DNA of 64,000 bases from positions 248,001-312,000 of the forward strand of contig NZ_JAVDWU010000006.1 in assembly GCF_031457455.1 (NCBI RefSeq), written 5' to 3'. Positions 19,937 to 27,716 of this stretch are shown piece by piece (position 1 is the first letter of the stretch; each line of letters starts with the position of its first letter). This stretch comes from Hydrogenophaga palleronii_A (GTDB lineage: Bacteria; Pseudomonadota; Gammaproteobacteria; Burkholderiales; Burkholderiaceae_C). The position numbers and the translations under genes were made by a program. The notes beneath the pieces are model-generated. The model was not told the origin of the DNA. It searched no databases and was given only the letters and a program-made list of their open reading frames with translations.

Positions 19937-20821
19937 ATGACGATCAGAAAAGCCGTATTCCCCGTGGGTGGCCTGGGGACCCGCTTCCTTCCAGCTACCA
20001 AGGCCATTCCCAAGGAGATGTTGCCTGTCGTTGACAAGCCGCTCATTCAGTACGCCGTGGAAGAGGCGTATGCAGCCGGCATCCGGGAGATGATTTTCGT
20101 GACAGGACGCCACAAGCGCGCCATTGAGGATCACTTCGATACGGCATTTGAACTTGAGACCGAGCTTGAGGCCGGCAACAAGCATGCGCTGCTTGCCCTG
20201 GTGCATGCCATCAAGCCCGATGACATGGACTGCGTCTATGTGCGGCAACCGCGTGCGCTTGGCCTGGGACACGCCGTGTTGTGCGCCGAAAGATTGGTCG
20301 GCGATGAGCCTTTTGCCGTGCTGCTGGCCGACGACCTCATGATCGGCGAACAGCAAGGATCTGGCGGTCCTACCGTCCTGCAGCAGATGGTGGCCGCCTT
20401 CGAGCAGAGTCCGGGCACGGTCCTGGCTGTGCAAGATGTCCCCAGAGCCGAGACACGCCGTTATGGCGTGGTGGACGTGCATGGCGTCGACCAGGCGTTG
20501 GCCGAGGTGTTCGCGATGGTTGAGAAGCCGGCACCCGAAGTGGCGCCTTCGACGCTGGCGGTGGCGGGGCGGTACATCCTGACGCCCGCAGTATTTGAGA
20601 GTGTGCGGCGCCAGCCGCGTGGCGCCGGTGGAGAGATCCAGCTCACCGACGGTATCGCGGCCTTGATTGGCAAGGAGAAAGTGCAGGCATTCCGCTACCA
20701 GGGCACGCGTTACGACTGCGGCAGCAAGGAAGGCTTCCTGCAGGCGACCATCGATCTGGCCCTGGCCAACGAAGAACTCAGCGAGTCAGTGAGGGCACAC
20801 ATCCGCCGCGTGATGAGCTGA
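19937..20821 (+). CDS. galU: UTP-glucose-1-phosphate uridylyltransferase
   Basis: Makes UDP-glucose from UTP and glucose-1-phosphate, the substrate for GalE in the same cluster. The ATG at 19937 gives 294 residues, normal for GalU, and starts directly with the conserved KAVFPVGGLGTRFLPATKA loop. IPKEMLPVVDKPLIQYAVEEA and the TRYDCGSKEGFLQA C-terminal motif confirm the family. The upstream in-frame extension lies over the manC start and was rejected. A TATTAT box at 19891-19896 could be the -10 of its promoter, but no clear -35 was seen. Confidence 0.96.
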   Translation: MTIRKAVFPVGGLGTRFLPATKAIPKEMLPVVDKPLIQYAVEEAYAAGIREMIFVTGRHKRAIEDHFDTAFELETELEAGNKHALLALVHAIKPDDMDCVYVRQPRALGLGHAVLCAERLVGDEPFAVLLADDLMIGEQQGSGGPTVLQQMVAAFEQSPGTVLAVQDVPRAETRRYGVVDVHGVDQALAEVFAMVEKPAPEVAPSTLAVAGRYILTPAVFESVRRQPRGAGGEIQLTDGIAALIGKEKVQAFRYQGTRYDCGSKEGFLQATIDLALANEELSESVRAHIRRVMS

Positions 20822-20876
20822 TTCGGGTTCACCGGACTGCTGGCCGGGCCATTCGCTTGGCTCCCATGCGGGCGCA

Positions 20877-21680
20877 TCAGCGCCCCAACAAAAACACCGC
20901 TGGCTTGTCCAATGGAAGTTGTTGGCTCAAGGCCTTTCGTTTCCAGTCGCTGACCAATGCACTGCGCACCACCTGTTCCGGCAAGGTGAGGGCGCAGGCC
21001 AGCGCCAAGCGGGTATGGGGCTGCAGTGTCTGCAACAGGCTTTGCAAGAGCGCCGAATTCCGGTAGGGCGTTTCGATCAGGATCTGGGTCTGGCCCGATT
21101 TCAGGGCGAGGCTTTCCAGTTCGCGCAGACGCTTGGCCCGTTCGATTGGCTCCTGGGGCACGTACCCCACAAACGCAAAATTCTGCCCGTTGAGCCCGCT
21201 GGCGGCCAAGGCCAGCATCAACGAAACCGGTCCGGTCAGCGCGACCACCCGCAGTCCAAGGCTGTGTGCGGCCCGCACCACGGAACTGCCCGGGTCTGCG
21301 ATCGCGGGCATGCCGGCCTCGCTGACCAAGCCCATGTCGTGCCCCTCCAGAGTCGGTGCCAGCAGGCTGCGGGCCATAGCATCAGCTTCAGCACCGGGCT
21401 GGTGATCGCCCTTCTTGTGAGCAGCACGTGGCAGCTCCGTGATTTGCTGGGCCTGCAGTGGACAACCCAGCGCGCCAACCGACTCGACACGTTTGAGGAA
21501 CGCCCTCGTGCTCTTGGCGTTTTCCGTGATCCAGTGCGTCAACCGGCAGGCAACCGCCAGGGTTTCGGCTGGCAGCCACTGCGTCACTGCTGCGGGCTCG
21601 GCTGCGTTCGTGCCGAAATCCAGCGGAGCGGGCACCAGAAAGAGTGTGCCCAGGTGGCCATGGCCATTGGGCTGGTTCAC
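20877..21680 (-). CDS. SAM-dependent methyltransferase, RsmI/tetrapyrrole-methylase superfamily
   Basis: A 267-residue member of the tetrapyrrole methylase fold related to RsmI, which methylates C1402 of 16S rRNA. Family marks are GTLFLVPAPLDF at the N-terminus, the glycine-rich VSEAGMPAIADPG near 118-130, and TGPVSLMLALAASGL. The N-terminal region is more divergent than in canonical RsmI, and many Burkholderiales carry this as a second, YraL-unlike paralogue, so rRNA modification is likely but the exact target is not certain. The start codon overlaps the Maf stop by four bases, so the two genes are translationally coupled. Confidence 0.85.
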   Translation of the reverse strand: MNQPNGHGHLGTLFLVPAPLDFGTNAAEPAAVTQWLPAETLAVACRLTHWITENAKSTRAFLKRVESVGALGCPLQAQQITELPRAAHKKGDHQPGAEADAMARSLLAPTLEGHDMGLVSEAGMPAIADPGSSVVRAAHSLGLRVVALTGPVSLMLALAASGLNGQNFAFVGYVPQEPIERAKRLRELESLALKSGQTQILIETPYRNSALLQSLLQTLQPHTRLALACALTLPEQVVRSALVSDWKRKALSQQLPLDKPAVFLLGR

Positions 21681-22300
21681 AGGATGTGTCCTCCTGCCGC
21701 ACGAATCAGGTGGCAGGTTCGAATCAGGGGCAGCCCGATCAAGGCCGTGGGATCGTCATTGTCAATACGCTCCAACAAGGCGATGCCCAATCCTTCGCTC
21801 TTCGCGCTGCCCGCACAGTCGTAAGGCTGCTCAGCCCGCAAGTAGCGCTCGATCTCGTCGTCGTCCAGATCACGGAACTTCACCTTCACTTGCGCCAGTT
21901 CGCTTTGCTCGAACCCGGATTCAAGGCAAACCACGGCCAGGGCGGTCTGAAAGATCACCGTCTTGCCACGCATGCGCCGCAGCTGTTCGGTGGCCCTTTC
22001 ATGCGTGATCGGTTTTCCCAGGGGAGTGCCATCCAGGTCAGCCACCTGATCGCTGCCAATCACGATGGCGTTGGGATGCCGCAACGACACGTCACGCGCC
22101 TTGGCCACGGCCAGTCTCAGTGCCAGGTCCACAGGCAATTCACCCGGCATCGGTGTTTCGTCAACATCGGGCCGGTCCACTTCGAAGGGAATCTGCAATC
22201 GGGTGAGCAGTTCGCGGCGATAAGGGGATGTGGAACCCAGAACAAGGGGGCGCGGCCCGATTTTTTTTGCGGGTGAAGTGTGTTCATGCATGTCGCGCAT
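21677..22300 (-). CDS. Maf-family nucleoside triphosphate pyrophosphatase, YceF type
   Basis: A 207-residue house-cleaning pyrophosphatase. The N-terminal motif LGSTSPYRRELL, the FEVDRPDVDET acid patch, the catalytic GSDQVADLDG and GKTVIFQTALAV are all present. GSDQ rather than the GADT-type motif and the overall pattern favour the YceF (7-methyl-GTP) subgroup over the dTTP/UTP subgroup; this is inference from motifs. The first residues before KIGPRPL are variable, and a Met at residue 4 is an alternative start. It is divergent from yceD with 28 bases between the start codons. Confidence 0.9.
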   Translation of the reverse strand: MRDMHEHTSPAKKIGPRPLVLGSTSPYRRELLTRLQIPFEVDRPDVDETPMPGELPVDLALRLAVAKARDVSLRHPNAIVIGSDQVADLDGTPLGKPITHERATEQLRRMRGKTVIFQTALAVVCLESGFEQSELAQVKVKFRDLDDDEIERYLRAEQPYDCAGSAKSEGLGIALLERIDNDDPTALIGLPLIRTCHLIRAAGGHIL

Positions 22301-22328
22301 TTTCCCCGCATTCTTTTAAACTGCCCGG

Positions 22329-22898
22329 ATGAACACCCCACCAGCGAAAACACAGTGGTTGCCGGAGCGCCTGGATGTGCGATCTTTTGCCCAGGCGTCA
22401 GGCCAGATGAGCGCAGACGCGCCCCTCGCACGGTTCTCGCGGCTGGTTGAGGAACTTTCCGAAACCTCCAGGCCTGAGATGCTTGCAGGGGTGCAATGGC
22501 ATGCCGAAGGCAGCCTGCGCACGGATGCCCAGGGTGCTGCGCCTGCCGTCTGGCTCCATTTGCAGGCAAAGGCGGTCGTGCCGCTCCAGTGTCAGCGTTG
22601 CCTGGGGCCGGTTGACACGGCGCTGGACATCGATCGGTGGTTCCGGTTTGTCGCAGACGAAGCCACCGCAGAAGCACAAGACGACGAAAGTGAAGAAGAT
22701 GTGCTCGTGCTCGAGCCCGTCATGTCGCTTTATGACCTGCTTGAGGACGAGTTGCTGATGTCGTTGCCACTCGTTCCCATGCACGAAACCTGCCCGGTGC
22801 CCGTTGTCATGCAGGCGTCGGACCCTGGCATTGGCCCAGAAGACGGCGATCACAGGGCGCCGCATCCCTTCGCTTCCCTCGCCAGGTTGAAAAAGTGA
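22329..22898 (+). CDS. yceD: DUF177 protein YceD (23S rRNA accumulation protein)
   Basis: A 189-residue DUF177 protein, the conserved neighbour of rpmF throughout proteobacteria, implicated in 23S rRNA accumulation. The family core is VPLQCQRCLGPVDTALDIDR near 84-103 with its paired cysteines, followed by an acidic segment (TAEAQDDESEEDVLVLE) and DLLEDELLMSLPLVPMHETC. The rpmF gene lies 224 bases downstream with its own promoter, a wider spacing than in many relatives. Confidence 0.92.
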   Translation: MNTPPAKTQWLPERLDVRSFAQASGQMSADAPLARFSRLVEELSETSRPEMLAGVQWHAEGSLRTDAQGAAPAVWLHLQAKAVVPLQCQRCLGPVDTALDIDRWFRFVADEATAEAQDDESEEDVLVLEPVMSLYDLLEDELLMSLPLVPMHETCPVPVVMQASDPGIGPEDGDHRAPHPFASLARLKK

Positions 22899-22999
22899 CC
22901 TGTATGGGACATAGGGGCGCAGGGGAGCAGTTCGGAGCGCGATTCTCCTGTGTTGCTGGTCACGCCAATCCCGAAATGGACGGTTCGGATACTTCGGGA

Positions 23000-23005
23000 T
23001 ATAAT
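23000..23005 (+). promoter_or_regulatory. TATAAT box upstream of rpmF
   Basis: A consensus -10 hexamer with no strong -35 partner at 16-18 bases. It is preceded by CCCGAA/TTCGGG arms (22972-22998) that could form a hairpin or a binding site. It would give an rpmF leader of about 110 bases and could drive the L32/fatty-acid cluster. Confidence 0.5.
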
Positions 23006-23122
23006 GCTTGGCTTTGCGCTGGCATGCTCCTGACCGAACCGCGAATCACGCGTTCGGGGGTCATCAATAACCAAGCAGTCACCTGGCGCACCCGACTCAC
23101 CTACCGATCTTAGGAGCCCACC

Positions 23123-23305
23123 ATGGCCGTCCAGCAAAACAAAAAGTCCCCCTCCAAGCGCGGCATGCACCGTTCGCACAATGCGCTGAACGTGCCCGGC
23201 ATCGCGGTTGAACCCACCACCGGCGAAATCCATCTTCGTCATCACATCAGCCCCAATGGTTTTTACCGTGGCCGGCAGGTGCTGAAGAACAAGTCCGAAG
23301 CCTAA
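23123..23305 (+). CDS. rpmF: 50S ribosomal protein L32
   Basis: A 60-residue basic ribosomal protein. It begins MAVQQNKKSPSKRGMHRSHN and has the conserved TTGEIHLRHHISPNGFYRGR core. It contains no cysteine at all, so it is the zinc-independent form, as usual in proteobacteria. GGAGCCC precedes the ATG. An intrinsic terminator follows 68 bases after the stop. Confidence 0.98.
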   Translation: MAVQQNKKSPSKRGMHRSHNALNVPGIAVEPTTGEIHLRHHISPNGFYRGRQVLKNKSEA

Positions 23306-23373
23306 AGGTGGCGGGAGTCAGCAAGCCTCGTCGCTGGGACGCGTTCGGGGTTTGTCAAGCCTATGAGACGCAG

Positions 23374-23400
23374 GCCCGCATGATTCATGCGGGCTTTTTT
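23374..23400 (+). terminator. Intrinsic terminator after rpmF
   Basis: GCCCGCATGA pairs with TCATGCGGGC, followed by six T. It lies between rpmF and plsX, so readthrough into the fatty-acid genes would be partial, or plsX has its own promoter in the remaining 40 bases. Confidence 0.85.
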
Positions 23401-23441
23401 CTGGTCAGTGGTGCTGTCTGCATCCGCATCGAGGCAATGTC

Positions 23442-24500
23442 ATGATCACCGTTGCTGTCGACTGCATGGGCGGTGATGTGGGTCCGGCGGTGACCCTGCC
23501 CGCCTGTGAAGCGTTTTTGTCGCGCTACCCGCAAGCCCAGTTGCTTCTGGTCGGGATGCCTGCCGCGTTCGGAGCTTGGCCGCAGGTCAAGAACAATGTG
23601 CGTTGCCGCATTGTGCCTGCGTCAGAGGTGATCGCCATGGACGACACCGTCGAGGTGGCTCTCCGCAAGAAAAAAGACTCGTCGATGCGGGTGGCCATCG
23701 CGCAGGTCAAGGACGGCGCGGCTCAGGCGGCGGTATCGGCGGGCAACACCGGCGCCCTCATGGCGATCGCCCGCTACCTTCTCAAAACCCTGGATGGCAT
23801 TGATCGTCCGGCCATTGCCACACAGTTGCCCAATGCCAAAGGGGGAGCGACAACCGTTCTGGACCTCGGCGCCAACGTCGATTGCACGGCGGAGCACCTG
23901 CTGCAGTTCGCACTGATGGGCTCGGCGCTGGTGTCTGCAACCGGTGGAAAGAATCCCACGGTGGGCTTGCTCAACGTGGGGGAAGAGGTCATCAAAGGCA
24001 GCGAGGTGATCAAAAAAGCGGGCCTTTTGCTGCGGGATGCGGCCGAGGCTGGTGATCTCAACTTTTACGGAAATGTCGAGGGCGACGACATTTTTAAAGG
24101 GACCACTGACATCGTGATCTGTGATGGATTCGTCGGGAATGTGGCGCTCAAGGCAAGCGAAGGCTTGGCTACCATGATCAGCGGCTTCATTCGTGATGAA
24201 TTTTCACGCAATATCCTGACCAAACTGGCTGCAATTGTTGCGTATCCGGTCTTATCTGCTTTTAAAAAGCGCGTTGATCATCGTCGGTACAACGGTGCTG
24301 CCCTGATGGGACTGCGCGGCCTTGTTTTCAAGAGCCACGGCTCTGCCGACGCTTTTGCGTTTGAACAGGCCCTGTGCCGGGCTTATGATGCGGCCCACCA
24401 CAATTTGCTGGGCAATGTGCGTGATCGCATCGAACACGCCAGGCACCTCCTGGTGCCGCAGGGCAGTTCCAGCGAACTCCATAACGTTCCCACTCTCTGA
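23442..24500 (+). CDS. plsX: Phosphate acyltransferase PlsX
   Basis: Makes acyl-phosphate from acyl-ACP for phospholipid synthesis. The 352-residue protein opens with MITVAVDCMGGDVGPAVTLP and contains AAVSAGNTGALMAIARY, the GVTNVGEE-like LLNVGEEVIKGSEV and FYGNVEGDDIFKGTTDIVICDGFVGN. It is peripheral to the membrane in the family. It starts the fatty-acid block, with fabH 11 bases downstream. Confidence 0.97.
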   Translation: MITVAVDCMGGDVGPAVTLPACEAFLSRYPQAQLLLVGMPAAFGAWPQVKNNVRCRIVPASEVIAMDDTVEVALRKKKDSSMRVAIAQVKDGAAQAAVSAGNTGALMAIARYLLKTLDGIDRPAIATQLPNAKGGATTVLDLGANVDCTAEHLLQFALMGSALVSATGGKNPTVGLLNVGEEVIKGSEVIKKAGLLLRDAAEAGDLNFYGNVEGDDIFKGTTDIVICDGFVGNVALKASEGLATMISGFIRDEFSRNILTKLAAIVAYPVLSAFKKRVDHRRYNGAALMGLRGLVFKSHGSADAFAFEQALCRAYDAAHHNLLGNVRDRIEHARHLLVPQGSSSELHNVPTL

Positions 24501-24511
24501 TCCCCTCTTTC

Positions 24512-25489
24512 ATGACCCGCTACGCCCGAATCACCGGCACTGGCAGTTGCCTGCCTCCTCAGCGTTTGAGCAATGCCGACATGGTTGCCATGTTGGCCAA
24601 GCGCGATGTGGAGACCAGTGACGAATGGATCGTCGCTAGAACCGGTATCCGCGCGCGCCACTTTGCGGATGAAGGGGTTTTTTCCAGCGATCTGGCGGCG
24701 CATGCCTGTCGCCAGGCCATGAGCGCGGCCAACGTAGCTCCGGGCGAGATTGACCTGATCATCGTGGCCACCTCCACGCCGGACATGGTGTTCCCATCCA
24801 CCGCCGCGCTGCTGCAGCACAAGTTGGGCATCGCGGGTTGCCCGGCGTTTGACGTACAGGCGGTTTGCAGTGGATTCATCTACGCGTTGACCGTTGCCGA
24901 CGCGATGATCCGTACCGGTAGCGCGAAGAAGGCGCTGGTGGTGGGGGCCGAGGTGTTCAGCCGCATCCTTGATTTCAACGACCGGACCACCTGCGTGTTG
25001 TTTGGCGATGGCGCTGGTGCCGTGGTGCTTGAGGCCAGCGCCGAGCCGGGGATACTGGCGACGGACATCCATTCGGACGGCAAGCACAGTGGCATTCTGT
25101 GCGTGCCGGGGCATGTGTCCGGTGGGCAGATACTGGGCGACCCCTTGCTGAAGATGGACGGTCCGGCGGTTTTCAAACTGGCTGTGGGCGTGCTTGAAGA
25201 AACAGCGCTGGCATCCTTGCGCAAGGCGGGCAGGTCGGCCGAAGACATCGACTGGCTGATTCCGCACCAGGCGAACATCCGCATCATGCAAAGCACCGCG
25301 AAGAAGCTCAAGCTCTCGATGGACAAAGTGGTGGTGACGGTGGACGAGCACGGGAACACCTCTGCCGCGTCCATTCCGCTGGCACTGGACCACGGCGTTC
25401 GTACGGGCCTGGTCAAACCGGGGCACTTGCTCATGCTGGAAGGCGTGGGCGGTGGGTTCACCTGGGGCTCGGTCCTGCTTTCTTACTGA
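24512..25489 (+). CDS. fabH: 3-oxoacyl-ACP synthase III
   Basis: Condenses acetyl-CoA with malonyl-ACP to start fatty-acid synthesis. The 325-residue thiolase-fold enzyme has the catalytic Cys in VQAVCSGFIYAL near 116, the His in DWLIPHQANIRIM near 253 and the Asn in EHGNTSAASIPLAL near 283, so the Cys-His-Asn triad is complete. It sits in the canonical plsX-fabH-fabD-fabG-acpP-fabF order. Confidence 0.97.
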   Translation: MTRYARITGTGSCLPPQRLSNADMVAMLAKRDVETSDEWIVARTGIRARHFADEGVFSSDLAAHACRQAMSAANVAPGEIDLIIVATSTPDMVFPSTAALLQHKLGIAGCPAFDVQAVCSGFIYALTVADAMIRTGSAKKALVVGAEVFSRILDFNDRTTCVLFGDGAGAVVLEASAEPGILATDIHSDGKHSGILCVPGHVSGGQILGDPLLKMDGPAVFKLAVGVLEETALASLRKAGRSAEDIDWLIPHQANIRIMQSTAKKLKLSMDKVVVTVDEHGNTSAASIPLALDHGVRTGLVKPGHLLMLEGVGGGFTWGSVLLSY

Positions 25490-25531
25490 GTCCTCCCGAG
25501 ATCTTCCGGGTTAGACCTACTTCCTGAATTC

Positions 25532-26482
25532 ATGATGAATTTTGCTTTTGTTTTTCCTGGCCAAGGGTCGCAGTCCGTTGGCATGCTGGATGCGTGGGGC
25601 GATCATCCCGCAGTGGCCGAGGTGCTTCGCGAAGCGTCCGATGCGCTGGAAGTGGACGTCGGCCGATTGATCCATGAAGGCCCCGCTGACGTTCTGGCGC
25701 TGACCACCAATACTCAGCCGGTGATGCTCGTGGCGGGCGTGGCTGCCTGGCGGGTCTGGCTGGCTGAGGGGGGGGCATTGCCCGACGCCGTTGCAGGGCA
25801 TTCGCTGGGTGAGTACAGCGCACTGGTGGCTTCTGGTGTCCTGACACTCTCTCAGGCAGCGCCACTCGTGCGGTTCCGGGCGGCTGCCATGCAGGAGGCG
25901 GTGCCAGTGGGCGAGGGCGCCATGGCTGCTGTGTTGGGTCTGTCGTCCGACCAGGTGATGGCGGTCTGCGCCGACGTGCAGGCTTCTTTTGGTGCGGGCA
26001 GTGCCGAGGTGGTGGAAGCAGTGAACTTCAATGATCCGGTGCAAACCGTGATCGCTGGCAGCAAGGCGGCGGTTGAACAGGCGTGCGAAGCGGTCAAGCG
26101 TGCCGGCGCCAAGCGTGCGCTGCCGCTGCCGGTGTCTGCACCTTTTCATTCATCCTTGATGCGCCCGGCGGCAGAGCGACTGCAGGCGAAGCTGGCCGAA
26201 ACGACCTTTGAGGCACCCCGAATCCCTTTGATCAACAACATCGACGTAGCGGTTGAAACGGACCCGGACCGTATCCGCAACGCCTTGTACAGGCAGGCCT
26301 TCGGGCCGGTCCGATGGGTGGAGTGCGTCGGTGCCATCAAGGCGCGTGGCATCCACACTTTGATTGAATGCGGACCTCGCAAGGTCCTGACCGCGCTGAC
26401 CAAGCGGATCGATCCCGACCTGACGGCGGCCGCCATTTTTGATCCCGCAACACTTGACGAAGTCAAGTCGTTGCTGGCATGA
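25532..26482 (+). CDS. fabD: Malonyl-CoA:ACP transacylase
   Basis: Transfers malonyl groups to acyl carrier protein. The 316-residue protein shows FVFPGQGSQSVGM at the N-terminus, the active-site Ser in GHSLGEYSALVASG near 91, and the catalytic His in VSAPFHSSLM near 206. An ATG three bases after the first is an equally possible start. Its stop overlaps an ATG (ATGA) that could start fabG. Confidence 0.97.
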   Translation: MMNFAFVFPGQGSQSVGMLDAWGDHPAVAEVLREASDALEVDVGRLIHEGPADVLALTTNTQPVMLVAGVAAWRVWLAEGGALPDAVAGHSLGEYSALVASGVLTLSQAAPLVRFRAAAMQEAVPVGEGAMAAVLGLSSDQVMAVCADVQASFGAGSAEVVEAVNFNDPVQTVIAGSKAAVEQACEAVKRAGAKRALPLPVSAPFHSSLMRPAAERLQAKLAETTFEAPRIPLINNIDVAVETDPDRIRNALYRQAFGPVRWVECVGAIKARGIHTLIECGPRKVLTALTKRIDPDLTAAAIFDPATLDEVKSLLA

Positions 26483-26502
26483 ACCCAGACAGAAAGCAGA
26501 CG

Positions 26503-27264
26503 ATGCCAGAAGTGAATTTTGAAGGGCAGGTGGCGCTCGTGACAGGTGCCACGCGGGGCATTGGCGCTGCCATTGCGCAAGAGCTTGTCTCGCGAGGCCT
26601 GGTGGTGATTGGTACGGCCACCAGTGACGAGGGCGCCGCTCGCATCGGAAGCAACCTGATGGCCGTCAAGGGCGCTGCCGCAGGTTGCCGGGGTGCCAAG
26701 CTCGATGTGAACGACATGGCATCAGCCGATCAATTGATCGAAGAGATCACCAAGGCACACGGTGGCCTTCACGTGCTGGTCAACAATGCGGGCATCACCC
26801 GCGACATGCTGGCCATGCGCCTGAAGGATGAGGACTGGGACGCCGTGCTCGACACCAATCTCAAGGCCGTTTTTCGCTTGAGCCGGGCGGTGATCCGCCC
26901 CATGATGAAGCAGCGTTATGGGCGCATCATCAGCATCACCAGTGTCGTGGGCGCCTCAGGCAATGCGGGACAAGCCAATTACGCTGCGGCCAAGGCCGGC
27001 GTCGCGGGCATGACGCGGGCCCTGGCCCGTGAACTGGGCAGCCGCAACATCACGGTGAACTGTGTGGCGCCAGGGTTCATTGAAACGGACATGACGGCCG
27101 GGTTGCCCGAAGAGCAACAAAAGGCCTTGCTGGGGCAGATCCCCCTGGGCCACCTGGGCAAGCCTGCAGACATCGCACATGCAGTGAGCTATCTGGCCAG
27201 CCCGCAAGCGTCGTATGTGACGGGGCAGGAACTGCATGTCAATGGTGGCATGTTCATGGCCTGA
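26503..27264 (+). CDS. fabG: 3-oxoacyl-ACP reductase
   Basis: NADPH-dependent reduction of 3-oxoacyl-ACP, a short-chain dehydrogenase. The NADP loop TGATRGIGAAIA, the VNNAGITRD strand, the Ser in ITSVVGASG, and the Tyr-x3-Lys pair in QANYAAAKAG are all present, with GGMFMA at the C-terminus. The ATG at 26503 (253 residues) matches the usual family start (NFEGQVALVTG following closely); an ATG at 26479 overlapping the fabD stop would add eight residues and remains possible. Confidence 0.95.
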   Translation: MPEVNFEGQVALVTGATRGIGAAIAQELVSRGLVVIGTATSDEGAARIGSNLMAVKGAAAGCRGAKLDVNDMASADQLIEEITKAHGGLHVLVNNAGITRDMLAMRLKDEDWDAVLDTNLKAVFRLSRAVIRPMMKQRYGRIISITSVVGASGNAGQANYAAAKAGVAGMTRALARELGSRNITVNCVAPGFIETDMTAGLPEEQQKALLGQIPLGHLGKPADIAHAVSYLASPQASYVTGQELHVNGGMFMA

Positions 27265-27318
27265 CCTCGCGCAAACACGCATCGGATCCTTGCGTCGAAA
27301 AGCCGCCCGGCGGGCCGT

Positions 27319-27348
27319 CTAGGGACATCTCCCTAGCCCGGCTAAAAT
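27319..27348 (+). promoter_or_regulatory. Hairpin and -10 box upstream of acpP
   Basis: CTAGGGA-CATC-TCCCTAG (27319-27336), extended by CGGGC/GCCCG arms to 27311-27340, ends three bases before TAAAAT (27343-27348), a good -10 hexamer. The stem-loop lies where the -35 region would be, so this may be a regulated acpP promoter, or an end signal for fabG next to an acpP promoter. High separate acpP transcription is common in bacteria. Confidence 0.45.
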
Positions 27349-27383
27349 GGCGGCCTGTATTTCAACCACCCTCAGAGGGACTT

Positions 27384-27623
27384 ATGAGCGACATCGAAGC
27401 ACGTGTTAAGAAGATCATTGCCGAACAACTCGGCGTGGAAGAAGGTCAGGTCACCAACGAAAAGGCTTTTGTGGCCGACCTGGGTGCCGACTCGCTCGAC
27501 ACGGTGGAACTGGTGATGGCCCTCGAAGACGAGTTCGGCATCGAGATCCCCGATGAGGACGCAGAGAAGATCACCACGGTACAGAACGCCATCGATTACG
27601 CGATGGCCAACCAGAAAGCCTGA
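27384..27623 (+). CDS. acpP: Acyl carrier protein
   Basis: Small acidic carrier of growing acyl chains, 79 residues. The phosphopantetheine site is the Ser in DLGADSLDTVELVMALEDEF, modified by the AcpS encoded at 40904-41296. A strong AGAGGGAC ribosome-binding site precedes the ATG. Gene position between fabG and fabF is canonical. Confidence 0.98.
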   Translation: MSDIEARVKKIIAEQLGVEEGQVTNEKAFVADLGADSLDTVELVMALEDEFGIEIPDEDAEKITTVQNAIDYAMANQKA

Positions 27624-27661
27624 TCCAGGTGCAGGCAGCATGGGCTGCCTGAATTGATCAT

Positions 27662-27687
27662 CGCTCCCTCAGGGGAGCGTTCTATTT
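27662..27687 (+). terminator. Stem-loop between acpP and fabF
   Basis: CGCTCCC-TCAG-GGGAGCG followed by TTCTATTT, after a second small hairpin GGCAGC-ATG-GGCTGCC at 27634-27649. It probably reduces readthrough from the highly expressed acpP into fabF, either as a leaky terminator or as an mRNA 3' end. Confidence 0.6.
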
Positions 27688-27716
27688 GTACGCAGTCACC
27701 AGCGTGGGGGAAATGA

